In this document: one piece after another, positions 52,351-64,000 of the stretch | How positions within the stretch are numbered: position 1 is the first letter of the stretch | How the letters are laid out: each line of letters opens with the position of its first letter | The notes under the pieces: model-generated | Seen by the model: the letters and a program-made list of their open reading frames with translations, nothing else | Databases searched by the model: none | What the model was told of the DNA's origin: nothing | Position numbers and translations under genes: made by a program | From: Apostichopus japonicus | Taxonomy: Eukaryota > Echinodermata > Holothuroidea > Aspidochirotida > Stichopodidae | Direction: 5' to 3' | Assembly (NCBI RefSeq): GCF_037975245.1 | Contig: NC_092563.1 | Span: 13,692,001-13,756,000, forward strand | DNA: 64,000 nucleotides

Positions 52351-52585
52351 TTATGTAATTGTTCCCGACCCCACAACGCCCGGCTGTAATGTCACAGCTC
52401 TGGCCCAGACCTCGACATTTACCCATTGTATGAAATTGTTCGGGAAGTTAATTTGCATGACATGATGGGATGGATACTCTCTGGTATAAAGGTGTGGATC
52501 CTTATAATGTTCAGTAACCATTATATTGACAGGCACTGTGTCTTTAATGATGTATCGCAAAGTCCTGCGTCGTTGGTGTGTTGCT
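52351..52585 (-). other. Coding-like open frame, unrecognised, copy 2
   Basis: The same frame as in copy 1, with an identical translation over 69 residues. Confidence 0.2.
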
Positions 52586-52770
52586 AGTGTTATTATTTAT
52601 TACTTCTAAAGTACTAATGTATCCTTTCTTTTTATTCTTCTATATGTTCTGCACCCCATTGCACCCCCACATGACGTCATTAGAACGCATCATGATTAAC
52701 ATGATAAATATATTAATTTGTTTTGTAAATGGCCTGTTTATGAAACATTCTACTATTTATTTTCAATAAT

Positions 52771-53045
52771 ATTCACCGATCGAGACATTTTGTCCTTCCC
52801 GATCAATTTTAAAGACATTAATAAATGAATTTTTCCAACTTACTATTAAAAGCATACAACTAGTATTGCCTTGATATTTCACAACACACATTGAGCGATT
52901 TGAAAATACATTAAAATCAATAATGAAGAAGTTTGTATTATATCCATCAATTCATATACTAATGCGAAAACACATGATTCAGTTTCCAAATTGTCAAACA
53001 TGAATATAAACTTTCCATTTGCACATCAATCGAATTGCATACTGT
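52771..53045 (+). repeat. Dispersed repeat, member 2, copy 2
   Basis: Counterpart of 14284-14555. Confidence 0.7.
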
Positions 53046-55284
53046 CATTTGCAAAATCGAGTGTTAATGAACAATTATCTTAGCTATGGTTCTGTAAAAT
53101 GAAATTCCGTGATAAATCATAAACAATTTTATTGCTTAGATTGATGTAAAAGCATAATTGCACATGCACTTGCAAAAAAAAAAGTTCCAGTGGCATAATC
53201 TATTAAATCGGAACTCTTATGAAGCACACAGATTTCGGAAAATGGTGTGCAATTCTTCATTTTCAAGTTAGTGTATTACGTAAAAAAGCTCTGACAATAC
53301 TTTATTAGTATCCTTCAAACGTCTTGGAAGCTTTGCACTATACTATCCCCTTAAATGGAATGTGAAATTGTTCTTACGCTCACAGGCACATTCGTAATAT
53401 CCAACCCAACCTCGTGTGAATCCTCAAATTTAAACTAGAAAACAACTGTGCCAATGTTCAAGTGTTTCCAAGTTATACTCTACTATGTGGCTCCTTCTTT
53501 TTATGTTTTTATTATTAACTTTATAATTATATTATTTATTCCTTCCAGTATACATATAACATTTATAAAGAGGAGTCATATAACACGTCAACAAGAAGAT
53601 TAACTCATATAAAAAGGGGGCCAAAGGTTACGATGGTAGGATATCAATTAAATACATCAACACATACAAAAGATAATATATAAAACGATATGTATTGCTT
53701 CTTTGAATTGAATCGTTCTGTTTCATTTATTAAGCTTCTATTCTTTATTACGTGTTATTTATGGTTGAACGATATTATTTCATAGAATAACGATATCAAT
53801 ACGGAGACAGAAATTCCCCTTCCCATTACCAGAATCTTTCAAGCTGGTAATGATTCAAATATAAAAACCTTCAACAATTGTATATGTATAGATCTATCGA
53901 TAAACGTTACAAGAATTATCCACCGCAAAATGGTATATTAACATTTTAAATTCAACACAACTGTTAGCAAACTGCTAATCCACTAAAGAGCCAGTGTGTA
54001 AGAGAATGTGTCAAAGTAAGTTGGCCTGAATATATATGTGAACAGTTCATCAGAATACTAAGAACTATATCAGCATGAGGATCAACTCAATATTAACTGT
54101 TTTCGGTAACGATACTATTTTTTTTTATAACAATTCAATGTCAGTAATATGATGCCTTAAAGAAATGAAATCAACATATGAGGAATCCTATACCAATGTT
54201 AGTAATATCCTCAGCGTGTTCAGAATGGCATCAATATATTAGGAATAATAACTGGCACAGTTTAACATATAACCGAGAATTAAAATCGTTTGTATCACAT
54301 TGCTATATGAATTTCTTTATGTTATAGAAATATAATCATGTTTCATTGTATACAAGTGATATCATAAATGTATTTCTGTTGTTGTCATTGTATGCTGTCG
54401 TGAAGTTTTAATGTAATCTGTTTGGCTCCGTTGGTGTCGCCTTTTGTAGCGTGCGTGGGTGATGTTTACAGGTTTATTTACAGCCAACCATGCAAACTGT
54501 CTTTCTGCGTACCTTTGTATGATATTCATACCTGAAATGCGATATTTGAATGTTTGGTATCTGTTTTGTAAGTGCCGCTTTCTCCACCTCTCTCCACCTC
54601 CACCTCTCTCTCTCTCGTTGAAACACACACAAACGCACGCAATAAACGTGTCACTGTGCCCCTCTTTCTCCCCCCCTCTCTTTCACACAATTTATCACAC
54701 AAACACACACGCAAACACTAACTATGTCACTATCCACATAGTTTTCCAGTTAATGTGTTAAAGCTACAATTAATTAACCTTGTTTTTAATCGGTCAAACC
54801 TTTGGAAGCTACAGCATTTTAGTTAGTATTCCGTCTTTGCTGCCAATTTTGAAGAGAAGAAAACAAATTAATAAAAAAAAAAGTCTGAAATTACATCTCA
54901 GAGCCCTACATAGTGGCCCCATGCATGGATTGTGGAGGGGGAGGCCGAAGCGTTCCTGAAACGTTTCGTTCTCCTGTGACATTTTCATTTATTCAGTGTT
55001 CTCTGATAGTGATTCACTAAAATAAATTTGAAAACACCTATGGGTGTCCAGTGGACAAAGCCCTTGGAAATTGCACCATCTTGAGATACTTCTAGATCTA
55101 TTTTATTCAATACTTATGATTTTTTTCAGGAGGAAACTACTTGATATCATTAAAAGCTTCGTCATTTTATTGCTTCCATGCGACCTTCGGTTGGTAGGAA
55201 ACATTTGTCTTGACTGATTGCTAAAATATTATTCAACTGCTAACATCAAGTAAACCTATTTTAACTTCATACTACGATACCTAA

Positions 55285-55624
55285 AGGTGACGTCATTATT
55301 ATGCTATTGTATGATTGGCTCTACTTGGCCATGCTCTCTGACTACGTATATACATATGGCTCATTTTGGAATCATCGTAAAGGGGTGGCGCTATTTTAAT
55401 TCGCTATATAAACAGTCAAAGAAGTTTTGTGAAAGCCTTTGTAGGCTTCCTTAGACACAGTTTGAGGAGAATAGCGCGCCAACATGACACTTATACACAT
55501 ATGCCGGACGCAAACTTTGGTTAGGATTCACGCACGTCACCGTCTGGTCGACCTCCGACCGACCCTCCTCGCATCTTCCCGGGTTCTGATGCGACATCGA
55601 AGGAGACATGGCACGGGATCCTAG
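55285..55624 (+). promoter_or_regulatory. Promoter-like cluster and small ORF, copy 2
   Basis: Same CRE, CCAAT and TATA order. The small frame is at 55484-55624, with one residue changed (M to I near the start). Confidence 0.3.
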
Positions 55625-57194
55625 CCAACAGAAAAGCACCATACCTACGGCCGGAGCAGTATAGTTACCGACCTGCCTCATACCCTAAGACGATTTTCAC
55701 AATTAGCAATGGTACTTCGCTTACACTGCTGCGCTATCAATATAGCTTCAGAATTAATACTTAAAGATTCTCCGAAAAATAAGTCATTTCCACACCTGTT
55801 TCAGTGTGAATCCAACTGAAACTTAAAGGTTGCTGTATTGGCCCCAAATATGCTAGATATTCAAATATGGTCACCTTTGGTCAAAGTTCTTATTTTTTTA
55901 TATCACAACCTTCGAGGAAACGTTCCTCATTGGGACATTCAGTCATCTTGTGTGTTCCTTACAAATGTCTGAGGGCAATTGGAGAGTAAAGACCTCCAGG
56001 AAAGTACTTTTTGAAAACTTCTAGCAATTATAGCGTGCTATAATTTGGGGCCTATACTGTCTATACCTTTAACCTGATGATGGTATTGATTTTAGTGCAA
56101 CGGTGATAACATTCTACTATGAACATATGATAAGAAAAGGAGATCCTTGTGATACTATGGCAACACACATTTACAGAATGACAGGTCCCAGAAACATCTT
56201 CTAAATTGGAATTTATCCTATACGGAACATGGGTTTCCTTATCTAGGGAAGCTGGTCATCCGAAAGAGCTCTATTATATAGTAAGCTTAATGTGGTACTT
56301 GGGTTTGTCTGGAGGCGGTAGAATCTGTCAGTCGGATATTTTAATGTAGAGCTAACGTGAACACCGAGCGTCAGCTCTAAGTTTTGTTCCAATCAGGAAG
56401 AAAGGGCGACGGCTCTTTTGTTGCGAACGCAAGAAGCTTGGATTTGCATACCAAATTTAATATTTCGCCTACCATTAAATCCCTAAAAAACATGCAATGA
56501 CATGCAAATTGCTGTTCAATGATCTATGGTTATCTCAACACATACTGTTGTGTTCGCAATGTTGTTGCTGTTTCTCAAAGTACCATAAGTTCGAACAATA
56601 AATATTAAACAATATAATGAAGTTTAATTGGTAACAACATATCATGTATCTAGCATTAAGGGAGGGGAGGGGGTAGGGCATAAGAAACACCGTTACGTTG
56701 TCTGCATGAAGAAAGGTGCGCTATTTCAAAATACAGAAAGTCCAGTGGATTCTCACGTTACAGCTAACAGTACACATGGATAGTAGGTTACTTTTATTCT
56801 GTTCAGCAATGCATTACCATATCTAAATCTAATCTCGTTTGAACTACACAAGGCGTGTATATGCAGTTTGTTCTCACATTGCTTGAACTGTATAGCGAAT
56901 TACTGCTGGTGTGTATGTACGGTATGCGATGCATCTATAAATAGTAGCAGCATAGCATACATGGTGCGTCTCAAAGACAAAACAATATCTGTTGAATAGG
57001 TTTGGTGGTTGTTAAGTTCTTCACAACAATCAATATTTGATCGGGTTGACTGAATTCAGACTGGCAACAAATATTTTGCCTAGTTATAACCCGTAAGTGC
57101 ATTGAGAGGCTATGGTTTAATAGGCTGTAGATAACATAAATCACATAGTCAGTGTTGAATTAATATATGTAATGCATGTCCACAGTGGTATCAG

Positions 57195-57540
57195 CCACGG
57201 GGCGCAAACACCTTGTGGGGGGGGGGGTCTAGTATATTAAGTGGTCGAGGGGTGGTGTAAGGGGAGGCTTGTCCCCTCCCTATCTATGAGAATGTTTCGT
57301 AAAATGGAGGGTGCCTATATTTGCAAAATGGTACTAAATTGCAATGTTTGAAACAATGTTGAAGAATTTTTGACTGTTCATGTTGTACCATATGCATATG
57401 TTATATACTGTACTACTTGTATAATATTCTGTCTGTCAATGGGGCGAGTAGGGGAAGTGTGGGGGCGGGGGGGGGGGGGGTTGACCTCTTCACCCAGTAT
57501 TTTTTCTGAAGTATACTTGATTGCAAGCCTGGTATAAACA
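57195..57540. mobile_element. Degenerate hAT-like MITE, copy 2
   Basis: It begins near CCACGGGGCGCAAACACC, has G-runs and a segment (GTAAGGGGAGGCTTGTCCCC) like the interior of 47726-48092. Copy 1 (18735-18855) has a shorter version that lost about 250 bases. Confidence 0.4.
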
Positions 57541-58104
57541 TTGGAAATTTGTTCCAACTGGCTGCCGTATCACGATTCCGTGAAATCGATTAAAAGGAGT
57601 ACAGGTGTTGATAGGAGTGATTTGTAAAAGAATGTGTGCTTGAATTGGGCAAATTTTGCAGGTTTTATGTAACATATTCTGTCCACATTAAAGTTTATAT
57701 ATTATCCTAATATAAAATTCAATATGGTAAGTTTGGGGTACGTACACAGAAAGGAGGTAATTTTTGTCTCTGTGTGTGTCTGTGTGGGTTTGTGTGTGTG
57801 CTTTTTGGTTTTTTCCTCTCCGTCTTCTTGCTTTGGTCTCTTCACTTCCCTTTAATAGTTCAATTTATTCACAAAGAAACCCAGACAAATTCAGTGGTAT
57901 ATACTATCTTCAATAATCTCATATTGATAATTATAACGCATATACCAAATATTTCCGAAGACTTCAGAGAAAATTTGATAAACCCAAGTTAAGCTGCTTA
58001 TCTTCTCAAATTAAATGAAGCTACCTTTCAATTAGCCTCCCAACAAATCAGTGGCAGTCCCAGACCATTGAATATTGTCAGTTCTGTATTATCCCTATTT
58101 TCAG

Positions 58105-58294
58105 GGATACACCAACCCACCCATCTTCTTCAGGCCCATGCGACAGAGATCTTTGTGGAGAACTACTCCGTGAGACAGCTGAGAAACATCTTGTTCTGTG
58201 TGAGAGAAATCCTACTTTAAAAGATCTCTCTGGGAGCTGCTGTAAGTTTTTAAAGGCATTGAAGACTCGCTCCAAACCGCGTGCCGCGCTCTGA
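58105..58294 (+). CDS. Candidate plus-strand exon, unrecognised, copy 2
   Basis: I see no base difference from copy 1 within the exon. The acceptor tract differs by one base (CCCTATTTTCAG). Confidence 0.3.
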
Positions 58295-58893
58295 AAAAGT
58301 TAAGTTTCCGTTGCTTGCAAGTGAAGTTTTCTTCTTGTCGCTACAAAATGCAGACAGTAATGAAACGTTATACCTTGTTATTTTTTATCTAGACCTGAGA
58401 TGTCCATCGCTGCTATATACACTGTGTTGTGGGTATTGACCGTAGCTGTATGTATTGACTGTACACTAGTGTCGAATTACCGACGGTAGCAAGCTGTGTG
58501 TGTTTTTATGGGATCGATGGTGATGTCAACACTTTTGTTACACCTCATTCGAAACTAGGTCAGATTACCGCATGAGACGTTTCTTTGTGCGCGAGTCTTC
58601 ACTCCCTTTAAATATGTGATGTCATAGTGCCGCTAGAATCTGCAACCTTTCGGTTTCTTTTTGTTTTCTAATTCCCTGTTTTTTAAGCTGAAATGTTAAC
58701 AGGATTGAAACTGAAACTCCTCTTGCTATCATTAATTAATTAGGTCATGTTAAGAGCTTTAATAGTTAAGATACGCAAAGCCGACTCCATCCATTACAGA
58801 AAATGAGAAAATAAACATTGGAAACAAAAATATTACTTTGAAAAAAGCACACAAACAAACATTGAATCCAAGTGGCTGGATGACGTCGTATAT

Positions 58894-58909
58894 AGACTTG
58901 ATCAAGTCT
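58894..58909. repeat. 16-bp perfect palindrome, site 2, copy 2
   Basis: Counterpart of 20203-20218. Confidence 0.7.
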
Positions 58910-59418
58910 TCATCCTCGTGTTAGGGAAAACATTAAAATACTTGATATCGCCCAAATGGAGTTAAACAAATTCTTAGCTGTTTGTGGAAGCTGTTTTAAG
59001 ACCATTTTTACCTTTATCACAGACTAAAACTGATGGCAGGGTTCGTGTCTCTTTCGGTGTCTCTTAAAGAGGCCATTTCATAAAAAAATCCAACTAATCG
59101 AGAGTAACTTCCTCTGAATCTATGAAAAATCTCTGTTCAAAACTTTACTCATCACCTTCATAACATCAAGGACTAATTAGATATAAACATTATATTAATC
59201 GCATCTGAAAACACATCTCTGAAAAATGCAATTTCAAAACAAGACAACGATGACGTCATGTTAGGAACACAAATGCCAAGCCCAGGCATGTACCGGATCC
59301 GCGACGATCATACCGTCCTACATACACGCACATTTACACTGAGAGAAAAACCACTGCATTACGCTATATCGTTAGAAACTTCAAGTTTGTTTGACAAAAT
59401 GTAAAATATCCGAGAGAA

Positions 59419-59663
59419 ATGCCGGTCTGTTGTGTTGTTGGAAGCTGCAGAAATGTCATAACCCATGCAATTAGCCTTCATCGATGGCCGAAGGACGACA
59501 AAAACACGGCGATTATGACCACGTTAGTGCACAACACCAGCGTCGATTTCACTGGGCCTAGTCAGTTTTCAGCTCCGTATGTAGCGAACACTTCACAGAA
59601 GCATTTTACGATCCCTCCTTTTCTTATGAAATAAAACAAATGGGCTTTAACGGGTCGACATAA
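59419..59663 (+). pseudogene. Frameshifted THAP zinc-finger relic, copy 2
   Basis: Identical architecture and the same frameshift as at 20728-20972. The 71-residue open part has the same translation as in copy 1. Confidence 0.65.
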
Positions 59664-61501
59664 ACGAGTCGTTCTTCTGTCAAGTAATCCACATTAAAAA
59701 ATCCGAAGACCAGATCGGGGAACAGGAAACCTCCAGCAGGGCAAGTGGCGACCCTTTGGAGGGAGCGCGGCCGAGCACTAGTACTAGTAGTACTAGTATT
59801 AGCTTTACTAATGTCTCAATAGACTAAGAGATTTTGCTCTATCATCTAAATTAACACCCCTTTATTGCCCTATTGTGTAGTAATAAGCTATGAGGATAGC
59901 TTCAGAAGGGATAGGTTGAATCTTCTTCTGCAGTGCCCCAATTTATTTCTGGAAAATGCTGGGTCAGTTAGTTATGGCAATAATTTCTTATTCGTATTCA
60001 GTAAAACCATTTTTGTGTTGGGGAGGGAGTGGGGTCATGGGGATGGGTCAAATAGGTAGTTAAAACGATTATACTCCAAAGGTTGTTTAAATCTCACAGC
60101 GATATACTTTAAACAGTCACAGAGCCAACAATTCTCCGTACTTAAAATCTTACATTATTGAACAAAGTTTATTCAATATCAGTTCTAGACAGTCATTCTG
60201 GACAATCTGAACAAGTCTGTGACTAAACCAACATTAACAACAATCATTGTAGTATATTACATAAAAGTAAAACTGTTCTTTGCATAGACATTATCATTCT
60301 TAAATTACACTAATGTAATTTGTGATATCAAAGCAGATTTAAAGAAAAACAACCTACATAGAAATTGTTGGCTTTAAGCCTACAAAACAGATGCATATCC
60401 ATCGCTATCAGTCGTTGTTGTGACAAATTAATTAGAATAAACCAGAAGCAAATAGAATAAAGAGTAATTTAAACCAAGAAACATTGCACGACGCAACTCA
60501 CATGCAACAATGTTACCCACACACGACGACACGTACAACACTGACGCGCAACGTGAAACACAACATTAAAACAACCAAAAACCATTAACAGGGTGTAGGC
60601 CTACTGTTGAGTTTCTGAAGAAAGATTGTAAAACAAACCATCTGCTGCTGAAGAAACAAAGTCTAAAACTTCAAGAGTCGGCTGCCTTTATTGGTCTTTA
60701 TAATGACTTTCTGTCAAATATCATTGGTGATATGGATATTTGGCTTCCAGATTAAAGGTACAAAGCAAACATGTCTGGGAGGTAAATGCTTCTAAAAAGG
60801 TCAATGCCCGTTCACTTATGCACATATTATATGACATCAGGTCACGCCAATACATGTCTCAAAATGCTTCAAAATATGCCTTTTCTTTCATTGTTGATGT
60901 TGGGTCTGGAAAATAACTATTTCATCCTTAATTAAAAGTCTTGAATTTCAATATATCAGCACTGAGGGAACCCTGACGGATTGATAATCCAACACAATCG
61001 TAGAATAGAAATGGTGTTTCTGGAGGGATTTCTCAACCAAGGCTTCCTATACAATTAAGTTTTCTCCTAGCAACTTGAATCCAGTGTAATGACCATTGGC
61101 TGGAAACCCACTTCTGATCCTTTGGACTACACATGATGGTAGCACAACCCTGACGTGTCTTGCTAGGAACCCCGAGCACATTTGAACCTGTTGACCGTAG
61201 GCTATGTATCTGTACTGCCTGAAAAAAAAAATGATGAAAGTTCAAAATGTATTAATGTTGGCCCAATGATGTCCACAATAACAAGCAGGGATACAATGTT
61301 CAGTTATGGTTACATTTGTTGTGAATTTACACCTTCCATGTTTCATGAAACATTCTCTTGTTTCAGACAATAGATTGCAAAACTCCAGGCCTAAGTACTA
61401 GCCTAGTAATAATGAGTATAAAATGACACATATGCCTACGTAACATGGCTGCATAATGCAGCTTACCTCCCCGAGCCAAACTTTCAGTATGCAACCAACC
61501 A

Positions 61502-61562
<61 letters not shown>

Positions 61563-61586
61563 GCTACTGCTACTACTACTACTACT
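61502..61586. repeat. (CTA)n microsatellite, copy 2
   Basis: The same tract, about 15 units shorter than in copy 1, with the same CTG interruptions. Confidence 0.95.
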
Positions 61587-61616
61587 CAGGGGCGTAGCCA
61601 GGGGGAGCAGGGGGAG
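61587..61616. mobile_element. Solitary hAT-like terminus beside (CTA)n, copy 2
   Basis: Same terminus and context as in copy 1. Confidence 0.5.
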
Positions 61617-63676
61617 CGAGTTTCTGCTATTGTTAATCTTATTACAATAGTATAATTTCTTTGACAAAATAATAATCTTGTTAAGTTTTTTCCGGTACAT
61701 AGTATTGGTTGACCTACTGTCATTAGTATTGTTCTTTAGGTAGCGTCTATAGAGCAGATTTTTCCTCCTAATGGATTGTAAGATTCCATTTGTTATCCAA
61801 GGGTGTTTATTTTTCCTCCCTTTTGTTTTACTGATGTTATGCAATAGAAAACAGGTATTGTACGTTGAATTAAATGAATCAAAGAAAGCATTTTAAGAAG
61901 TGTTAGCGTCAGGCTTAGTAAGCACTTCATCCCATGTTTTACTTTTACTTTCAGAAATAAACTTATTAATGTTCTTATTGCTATAGTTACGGACTTGCAA
62001 TGAGTTACACCTGACTGTCCCCTGATTCACAGGGGCATGAAGAAAAATAGGAAAATGGTCACTAATATCTGTAATAAGTATTCCAGATGTCATTTGAGAA
62101 TCAACATTGGTTAAGATGTTATCAATTATGGTGGCAGAAGATGGACTAACCCGAGTAGGTTTAGTTATTGTGGGATAAAACCCGCTAGAATGATTAAGGT
62201 AAATAAAGTCAGTAGATATGCTTGCTTTAGATAAATCAATATTAAATCTCCCATAATATAGGTACTGCAGTGGTCATTAGCGATGGTGCTACGGATTAGC
62301 TGCATATTTAAATTGAAATCATCATTCGAACGGTTTGGAGGTCTGTATACACAACCAACGATAAGTTTGTCGTTACTTGGTGTACTCGTTTCAATGAATA
62401 TAGCTTCAATAGAATTGTTTAAAATAGAAAACTCTTTACGATGTTTAAAATTTAAGTCATTATTTATAAAAAGGCAAACACCACCAACCCTTCTTTCATT
62501 ACGATGTTGTTCAATTAGTGTGCATTTGTCAATATTAATAAGAGGAGATATATCATCCGTAAACCAGGTTTCAGTAATACCAATTATGCAAAATTCTTGA
62601 TTTAACAAAGAGAAAAAAGTAGCAATATCGGTAAAATGTTTCTTAATACTACGACTGTGATATGCACGTATGTGATGGTGAGTTAATTGCTAATTGATGT
62701 CATAGTTCTTACAAGATACATCATTTTCGCTCATGCCTTCCGTGGATTTAGTGTTAAAAAGCATAATGGCAAGTCTACAGTAAATTTTGATTGCCATTTT
62801 CACTGTAATGAATTGTGTCCAATTGTAATTTCAGTTAGTTATTTTGCCTCCTTTATTAGCAGTTCCTGTCTGTCCTTTTTCCTTACGGCGGAAATGTAGG
62901 TTTTCTCGATCGCTGGTTGTGTGGTTTTCTTTTGTTGACTGGTTAACTTCTTCGGTACAGTGTAAACTTCGGTTGAAGCTGCTCTCTTCATTCTTGTGTT
63001 TTCTGTAGCCGAGGATTGAGTTCTCGCAGGTTGGGAATTTAATGTTATAAGTTAGGTCTTCCTTCTGCGTTTTTTCTTATTTATCTTCTGGTTTGGTCTG
63101 TTTGTTATTACTATTTTCACTATGTCTTTGCTTTGGTAAATCTTCGCTTTCTGTATCCATGACGATCGAAGTTTCACTTTCTAATGTGTCTAAGTTCGAT
63201 CTTGTGGCCTGATCTGTCACTTGACTGTCTTTTCTGGTGTCTCCTTTAAGGTCAGGTTGTTTTGAACTTCATTATTGTTCCCTTGATCGGATTCTCTTTA
63301 TGTCTCATTGTCTTGCTGATCCTGCATGGTCTCCGTCTCTTGCTCGTAATCTTCTTCGTATTCAGTGCAGTTGAAGCTTTTGTGGCCAAAGCGATGACAG
63401 TTAAAGCACTCTATTGTTGGGCATCTTGATTCGGAGTGTCCCAGCTCATCACATTGTTTACATCTATAGTTTGGGCAGTTTCTCATTAGATGATCCCCTC
63501 TCCCAAGCAATTGTTGCAAACCCTACTTTGGTCATTTTGTTTCAGTCTTATGTGAATGCCTCCAATAACAACAGCATATGGTACTTTTTACCTTGCTTGG
63601 TAATTCAAGCCGCACAAATCGTGCGGAACGAAAAGTTCATTTTTAGATCATTTTTCCTACGTCGGGCCGATGCCTA
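61606..63676 (-). mobile_element. Decayed non-LTR retrotransposon (LINE), copy 2
   Basis: The same relic as in copy 1, with the same frameshifts in the zinc-knuckle and endonuclease parts and the same missing reverse transcriptase. The decay therefore precedes the duplication. Confidence 0.85.
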
Positions 63677-64000
63677 ATACGGTTTGTGTAACTCCCATAA
63701 CATAGACAATCTCTGACAGGTATAACTTTATGTGAAATAACATGTTTACGAACTAACCTAGTCCCTATAGACAAGTGTTCACCGATATTGTCTGATTTTA
63801 ATACGACACTTTTTTTGTATAGTGAAAGGCAATTAGCTAAGCATAACGGTACAGTTCATTGAGCAATACACTTTCTTCTTCCAGTGACCCTATTGAAAAT
63901 TATTGTTTTGAACAAGAGACAGCTTGATACACCTTGAGATACCTTTAAAGGTATATTCCGGGTACTTCCTTTTGTCAAAACCACAGTTTGAATGGCGAAG

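Larger units (their letters stand above)
36943..64000 (+). repeat. Large direct repeat, copy 2
   Basis: Same order and orientation as copy 1, about 1% different in coding exons, and roughly 1.7 kb longer because of insertions at 37676-38929, about 39997-40065, 47726-48092, 55977-55996 and in the 57.2-57.5 kb block. It is cut by the right edge, so the end of the repeated unit is not seen. Confidence 0.95.

Overview
The window is eukaryotic DNA: AT-rich, with small exons bounded by GT/AG introns, a tRNA-derived SINE, LINE and DNA-transposon relics, and many microsatellites. The protein family of the only clear gene and the repeat types suggest a marine invertebrate deuterostome. An echinoderm, perhaps a sea cucumber, is my best guess, but this is inference and not proven by the sequence.

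The dominant structure is a very large direct repeat. Bases 1-25368 recur at 36943-64000, colinear and in the same orientation. In the exons I compared they differ at about 1%, and they also differ by several indels. Both copies run into the window edges, so neither end of the repeated unit is visible. The period is about 36.9 kb at the left and 38.6 kb at the right. This may be a real tandem duplication or two haplotypes placed end to end by the assembler.

Each copy carries the same minus-strand gene, a secreted/type I membrane protein. Gene B (43743 down to 28562) is complete: signal peptide, a cysteine-rich N-terminal module with HFRGG and ADPDGD signatures, a ZP (zona pellucida) domain, a furin-like RYRR site, one transmembrane helix and a short tail. 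I traced 14 exons. One more 5-nt exon is needed to close the reading frame. Gene A (5654 down to 1) is the same gene cut by the window edge inside exon 5. Each gene has a TATA box just upstream of exon 1.

Upstream of each gene is about 20 kb without a recognised gene. It holds a fold-back element, TA microsatellites, dispersed repeats, two weak coding candidates, a promoter-like cluster, a frameshifted THAP-domain relic, a (CTA)n tract joined to a hAT-like terminus, and a decayed LINE. Insertions present in only one copy (a TTAA-flanked element in intron 4 of gene B and a 367-bp hAT MITE with an 8-bp target duplication) show mobile-element activity after the copies diverged.
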